Below the pieces are notes generated by a model, which worked only from the letters and a program-made list of their open reading frames with translations, ran no database searches and was not told the origin of the DNA. Of a stretch of 64,000 bases of DNA, positions 61,297 through 64,000 are shown piece by piece (the first letter of the stretch is position 1; the number at the start of each line of letters is the position of its first letter). The position numbers and the translations under genes are program-made. Origin of the DNA: an uncultured Erysipelotrichales bacterium (lineage in GTDB: Bacteria; Bacillota_I; Bacilli_A; Erysipelotrichales; Coprobacillaceae); NCBI GenBank assembly GCA_910579135.1, contig CAJTTM010000006.1:1-64000 (forward strand), read 5' to 3'.

Positions 61297-64000
61297 TTAT
61301 AATTGACTCTTTTTGATAGTTATATACGCTCCTACAGCACATAATGCTAAGATAACATATGGCATTATCATAAATGGGTCACCTGTTTTAACACCGTCAA
61401 CCTTTTTATTATCCTCTTTTTTATTAACTTGTTCTCCAATAATTTCTTTGTTTATTGTAGTTATTTTATCCCCTAAAACATCACTATCAACCTTATCGTT
61501 ATTAACAGGTGTTTGAGGTTTTTGATTAGGAACTTGTGGTTTATCTTCAACTGGTTTTTCAGGTGTTTGAGGTTTATCATCAGGAGCTTGAGGTATTTGT
61601 GGTTCATCTGATGGTTTGTTATCATCAACTTTCTTATCAATAACCTTTACCTCACGTTCAAATATAAACTCATCATCTAATCCATTAACAACACTATAAA
61701 TAACTTTATATACACCAGATTTAAATAAATCGACATTATTTTCAATGACTTTGACTTTATCAGTAATATCTTTTCCATCATAATCATTAACAACTATTCC
61801 AGTCATCGGATCAAATGAACTATCAACAACTATTTCACTTGCATCATACTTCATAACTGGTGTGTTAATAACACGAATAGTATATTCTTCAATTACATCA
61901 TTACCTTGAGAATCCTTAGCAGTAACTACAACTTTGTATTCTCCAGCTTTACTAAAGTTAACTTGGCTATCATCAATAGTCACAAGTGCACTATTATCAA
62001 TGACATCTTGACCATTATACATAACTTTAATCCCTAATAAATCAATAACTGATTTTTGAGTTCCTACATATACCTGTGTATCTTTATTTTCAACAGTTAT
62101 TTCTGGTTTAATAATCTCTGGTTCAATTGTTGTATCTTTAACTAATTGAATTGCCTTTGTATTAAATCCACCTTGAGCAACTCTTAATCTTAACAATTGT
62201 TCTCCAGCTGGTAAATTGATTTCTATCTCCTTAGAATTCTTAAATGTTCCCCAAGCACCAGTAGTTGCTAAATTAATTGTCCCTAAACTTGTTTCTTTAC
62301 CATTTACAACACTTAATAATTCAACAATAGAATCTTCTCCAGTTGTTGCATAGTTAATAGAGAACTTATATTTCCCTTTTTCTTTTACATTAACAAAGTA
62401 ATCTTGAGAACCTTCTAAATTTGTATATCCTACAACATTTCCATCTTCAATAGCCCATAATTTATCATCAGAACCATCAATGATTTGACTTGGTGTAAGA
62501 GTATAATCTCCATCAATATTTATAGCATCTGGTTTTGGTGTTAATGTAGCATTTGTTAATTTAAAAGTATTATTTGCTTTTAATTGAATTGTATATAATC
62601 CAGCTTCATCAAAATGTAACATTGTCTTATAACTTACATTTGTATTATTCCAATATTTGCCAAACGAAATACTTGCTAAATTATTTGTACTAAACAATCC
62701 AATACCACCATTAATTGATAATGCTCCAATCATTTCATCATTATTAGTAATATCAAATGCTAACACATAATCTCCAGCTTCTTTAACATCAATATAGAAA
62801 CTTTCATATTTCCCGTTTGTTGCATTAGCTATTGTTCCATTAGCATCATAAGAATGATCTAATTTACCTTCTAATCCTTTTCCAACTTCAATAGGCTTTG
62901 GAATCGCATTTGTAATTAATGTCACTTGGCTTTCAAGATCACTATTCCCATCACTATATCCTGTAGCCTTAACAATTACAGTTCCCTTAATATCAATATA
63001 ATTATCCTTTCTATCAACAGTTACTTTTAAATTTCCATCTTCTTCAATCACAACAGATTTAATTGTTACATATTTATTCAATGAATCTGATAAAACAATG
63101 TCATCAACTTTAATATCCTTATTAAATGTACCACCATTAATTACAATATTAAATTCACTACTATCTTTTGAAATAACAACATCATTAATTGATTCATCAT
63201 CATTAAGTGCAACAACAGTTAAATCATCAGTTAATACATAACCATTATCACCTAATTGACTAGCATCAACAGTGACCTTAACGCTTAAATCTTTATCAAA
63301 ATCTTTTGGTGCTTCACCTATAAAACGAATTGTTGCTTGTGTATCACTATCCCTTACAACTTCAAATGGTGTTCCTTCAGGTAAACCTTCTAATTTCCAC
63401 TTAGCTACATCTAATTTATCAATAAATCGTCCGTCAGTTAATGTGACTTTAATTTCTCTACCTTTTAATTCGCCTTCTTTCAACACATCATCTGAAACTT
63501 GAGCATTAATATAAGCACCTATAGAAAATCCTCTAAAGTTAAATGCACCATTTTCATTAATAACAAACTTAATTGTACGTTCACCTTTTGTTAAAGTTAC
63601 ATCATCAATAAAACCATTTTCAAAAGCATCATTTGCTCCTGTTCTTGATAATCGAACATGTTCCTTCACAAGACTTCCATCAATATAAATATTAAAATCT
63701 GTTGTTGGGTTTGTTGTTGCATAATTCATTTTTATGCGATATATTCCATCTCTTTGAATATTAACTTTATATTCAAATAAATCTCCAGTCTCTACAAAAC
63801 AAATATTTTTTATACTATCTTTTTCTTCAAGAAGAATATTTTCTCCATAACTATAATTATCAGCAGGTACATAACCTGGTAAATCATTAATATCTGTCTT
63901 TGTAAAGATAAGATCTCCAATATTAATACTTTCATTCTTACTTTCCAATACAATATTTTGCACACCTTTTTTTAGATAGACTTGTATTTGAGCATCAAAA
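61297..64000 (-). CDS. Large wall-anchored protein with CBM-like and Ig-like modules (N-terminus outside window)
   Basis: At least 900 residues; the frame stays open to the right edge (FDAQIQVYLKKGVQNI before the first internal GTG), so the true start is outside. Repeated carbohydrate-binding-like modules occur near the visible N-terminus (YRIKMNYATTNPTTDFNIYI, KGERTIKFVINENGAFNFRG) and in the middle (KGKYKFSINYATTGEDSIVE, PAGEQLLRLRVAQGGFNTKA). Two Ig-like domains follow (FSKAGEYKVVVTAKDSQGND), then a Pro-rich linker. The end is VLGDKITTINK, VKTGD, a helix MIMPYVILALCAVGAYITI and KKSQL, a sortase-type anchor. It probably displays glycan-binding modules or a catalytic domain lying outside the window. 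Confidence 0.85.
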   Translation of the reverse strand, partial: FDAQIQVYLKKGVQNIVLESKNESINIGDLIFTKTDINDLPGYVPADNYSYGENILLEEKDSIKNICFVETGDLFEYKVNIQRDGIYRIKMNYATTNPTTDFNIYIDGSLVKEHVRLSRTGANDAFENGFIDDVTLTKGERTIKFVINENGAFNFRGFSIGAYINAQVSDDVLKEGELKGREIKVTLTDGRFIDKLDVAKWKLEGLPEGTPFEVVRDSDTQATIRFIGEAPKDFDKDLSVKVTVDASQLGDNGYVLTDDLTVVALNDDESINDVVISKDSSEFNIVINGGTFNKDIKVDDIVLSDSLNKYVTIKSVVIEEDGNLKVTVDRKDNYIDIKGTVIVKATGYSDGNSDLESQVTLITNAIPKPIEVGKGLEGKLDHSYDANGTIANATNGKYESFYIDVKEAGDYVLAFDITNNDEMIGALSINGGIGLFSTNNLASISFGKYWNNTNVSYKTMLHFDEAGLYTIQLKANNTFKLTNATLTPKPDAINIDGDYTLTPSQIIDGSDDKLWAIEDGNVVGYTNLEGSQDYFVNVKEKGKYKFSINYATTGEDSIVELLSVVNGKETSLGTINLATTGAWGTFKNSKEIEINLPAGEQLLRLRVAQGGFNTKAIQLVKDTTIEPEIIKPEITVENKDTQVYVGTQKSVIDLLGIKVMYNGQDVIDNSALVTIDDSQVNFSKAGEYKVVVTAKDSQGNDVIEEYTIRVINTPVMKYDASEIVVDSSFDPMTGIVVNDYDGKDITDKVKVIENNVDLFKSGVYKVIYSVVNGLDDEFIFEREVKVIDKKVDDNKPSDEPQIPQAPDDKPQTPEKPVEDKPQVPNQKPQTPVNNDKVDSDVLGDKITTINKEIIGEQVNKKEDNKKVDGVKTGDPFMIMPYVILALCAVGAYITIKKSQL

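Overview
The window is AT-rich (roughly 30% G+C by eye), with strong AGGAGG-type ribosome binding sites and nearly all genes on the minus strand. Gene content fits a low-GC Gram-positive gut commensal of the Bacillota, most likely the Erysipelotrichales/Coprobacillaceae group: a bile salt hydrolase, Rpn/PD-(D/E)XK family proteins, sortase-type surface proteins ending in KTGD plus a membrane anchor, and T-box and c-di-GMP-I leaders. This placement is inference. No rRNA, tRNA, CRISPR array or intact insertion sequence was seen.

Layout. 1-9.4 kb: a large Cna-B repeat adhesin (3' end outside the window) behind a promoter and a cyclic-di-GMP-I riboswitch. It is followed by a minus-strand run of a family 1 6-phospho-glycosidase, a LacI-type sensor fused to an intact GGDEF domain, an alpha/beta hydrolase without its nucleophile, and two unknown proteins. 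A c-di-GMP maker therefore sits beside a c-di-GMP-read adhesin. 9.4-14.7 kb: PHP phosphatase, tocopherol-cyclase-like protein, DUF3781, then a decayed LysR/SDR/cupin locus and an O6-alkylguanine-DNA methyltransferase-like protein. 14.7-17.9 kb: an unusual ATP-grasp / esterase / ATP-grasp operon. 18-19.3 kb: an Rpn gene, a broken copy of its 3' end, and an overlapping 13-codon upstream ORF. 19.4-29.2 kb: housekeeping genes (Rieske oxidoreductase, YjbQ, FolD, VanW/G5 protein, divergent GltX and GlnS).

29.2-38.9 kb: decayed EamA transporter, CutC, glycosylasparaginase, a second Rpn gene, a metal-efflux operon (separate HMA chaperone, P1B ATPase, ArsR/CadC-type repressor) with a perfect operator, bile salt hydrolase, a DUF4846 lipoprotein, and a small secreted protein with a partner. 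39.2-46.3 kb: arginine operon argG-H-C-J-B-F, preceded by an arginine (CGC) T-box and then by a well-translated 10-codon ORF with three Arg codons, an apparent second layer of arginine sensing. 46.7-50.5 kb: two HAD phosphatases around a class I glutamine amidotransferase, a decayed DUF3990-type pair and an SRAP protein.

50.5-64 kb: a carbohydrate/surface region. A GntR/UTRA repressor and a 1.5k-residue wall-anchored glycosidase-like protein share a 13-bp palindrome at both promoters. A T-box with an apparent isoleucine (ATC) specifier lies before a SnoaL-like gene. Next come a 36-residue ORF, two paralogous sugar-type MFS carriers with Cof-type HAD phosphatases, and another wall-anchored protein running off the right edge.

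Several genes carry single-base frameshifts or in-frame stops (SDR, LysR, EamA, DUF3990 pair, a small membrane protein). Real decay and consensus errors in homopolymers cannot be told apart from the sequence alone.
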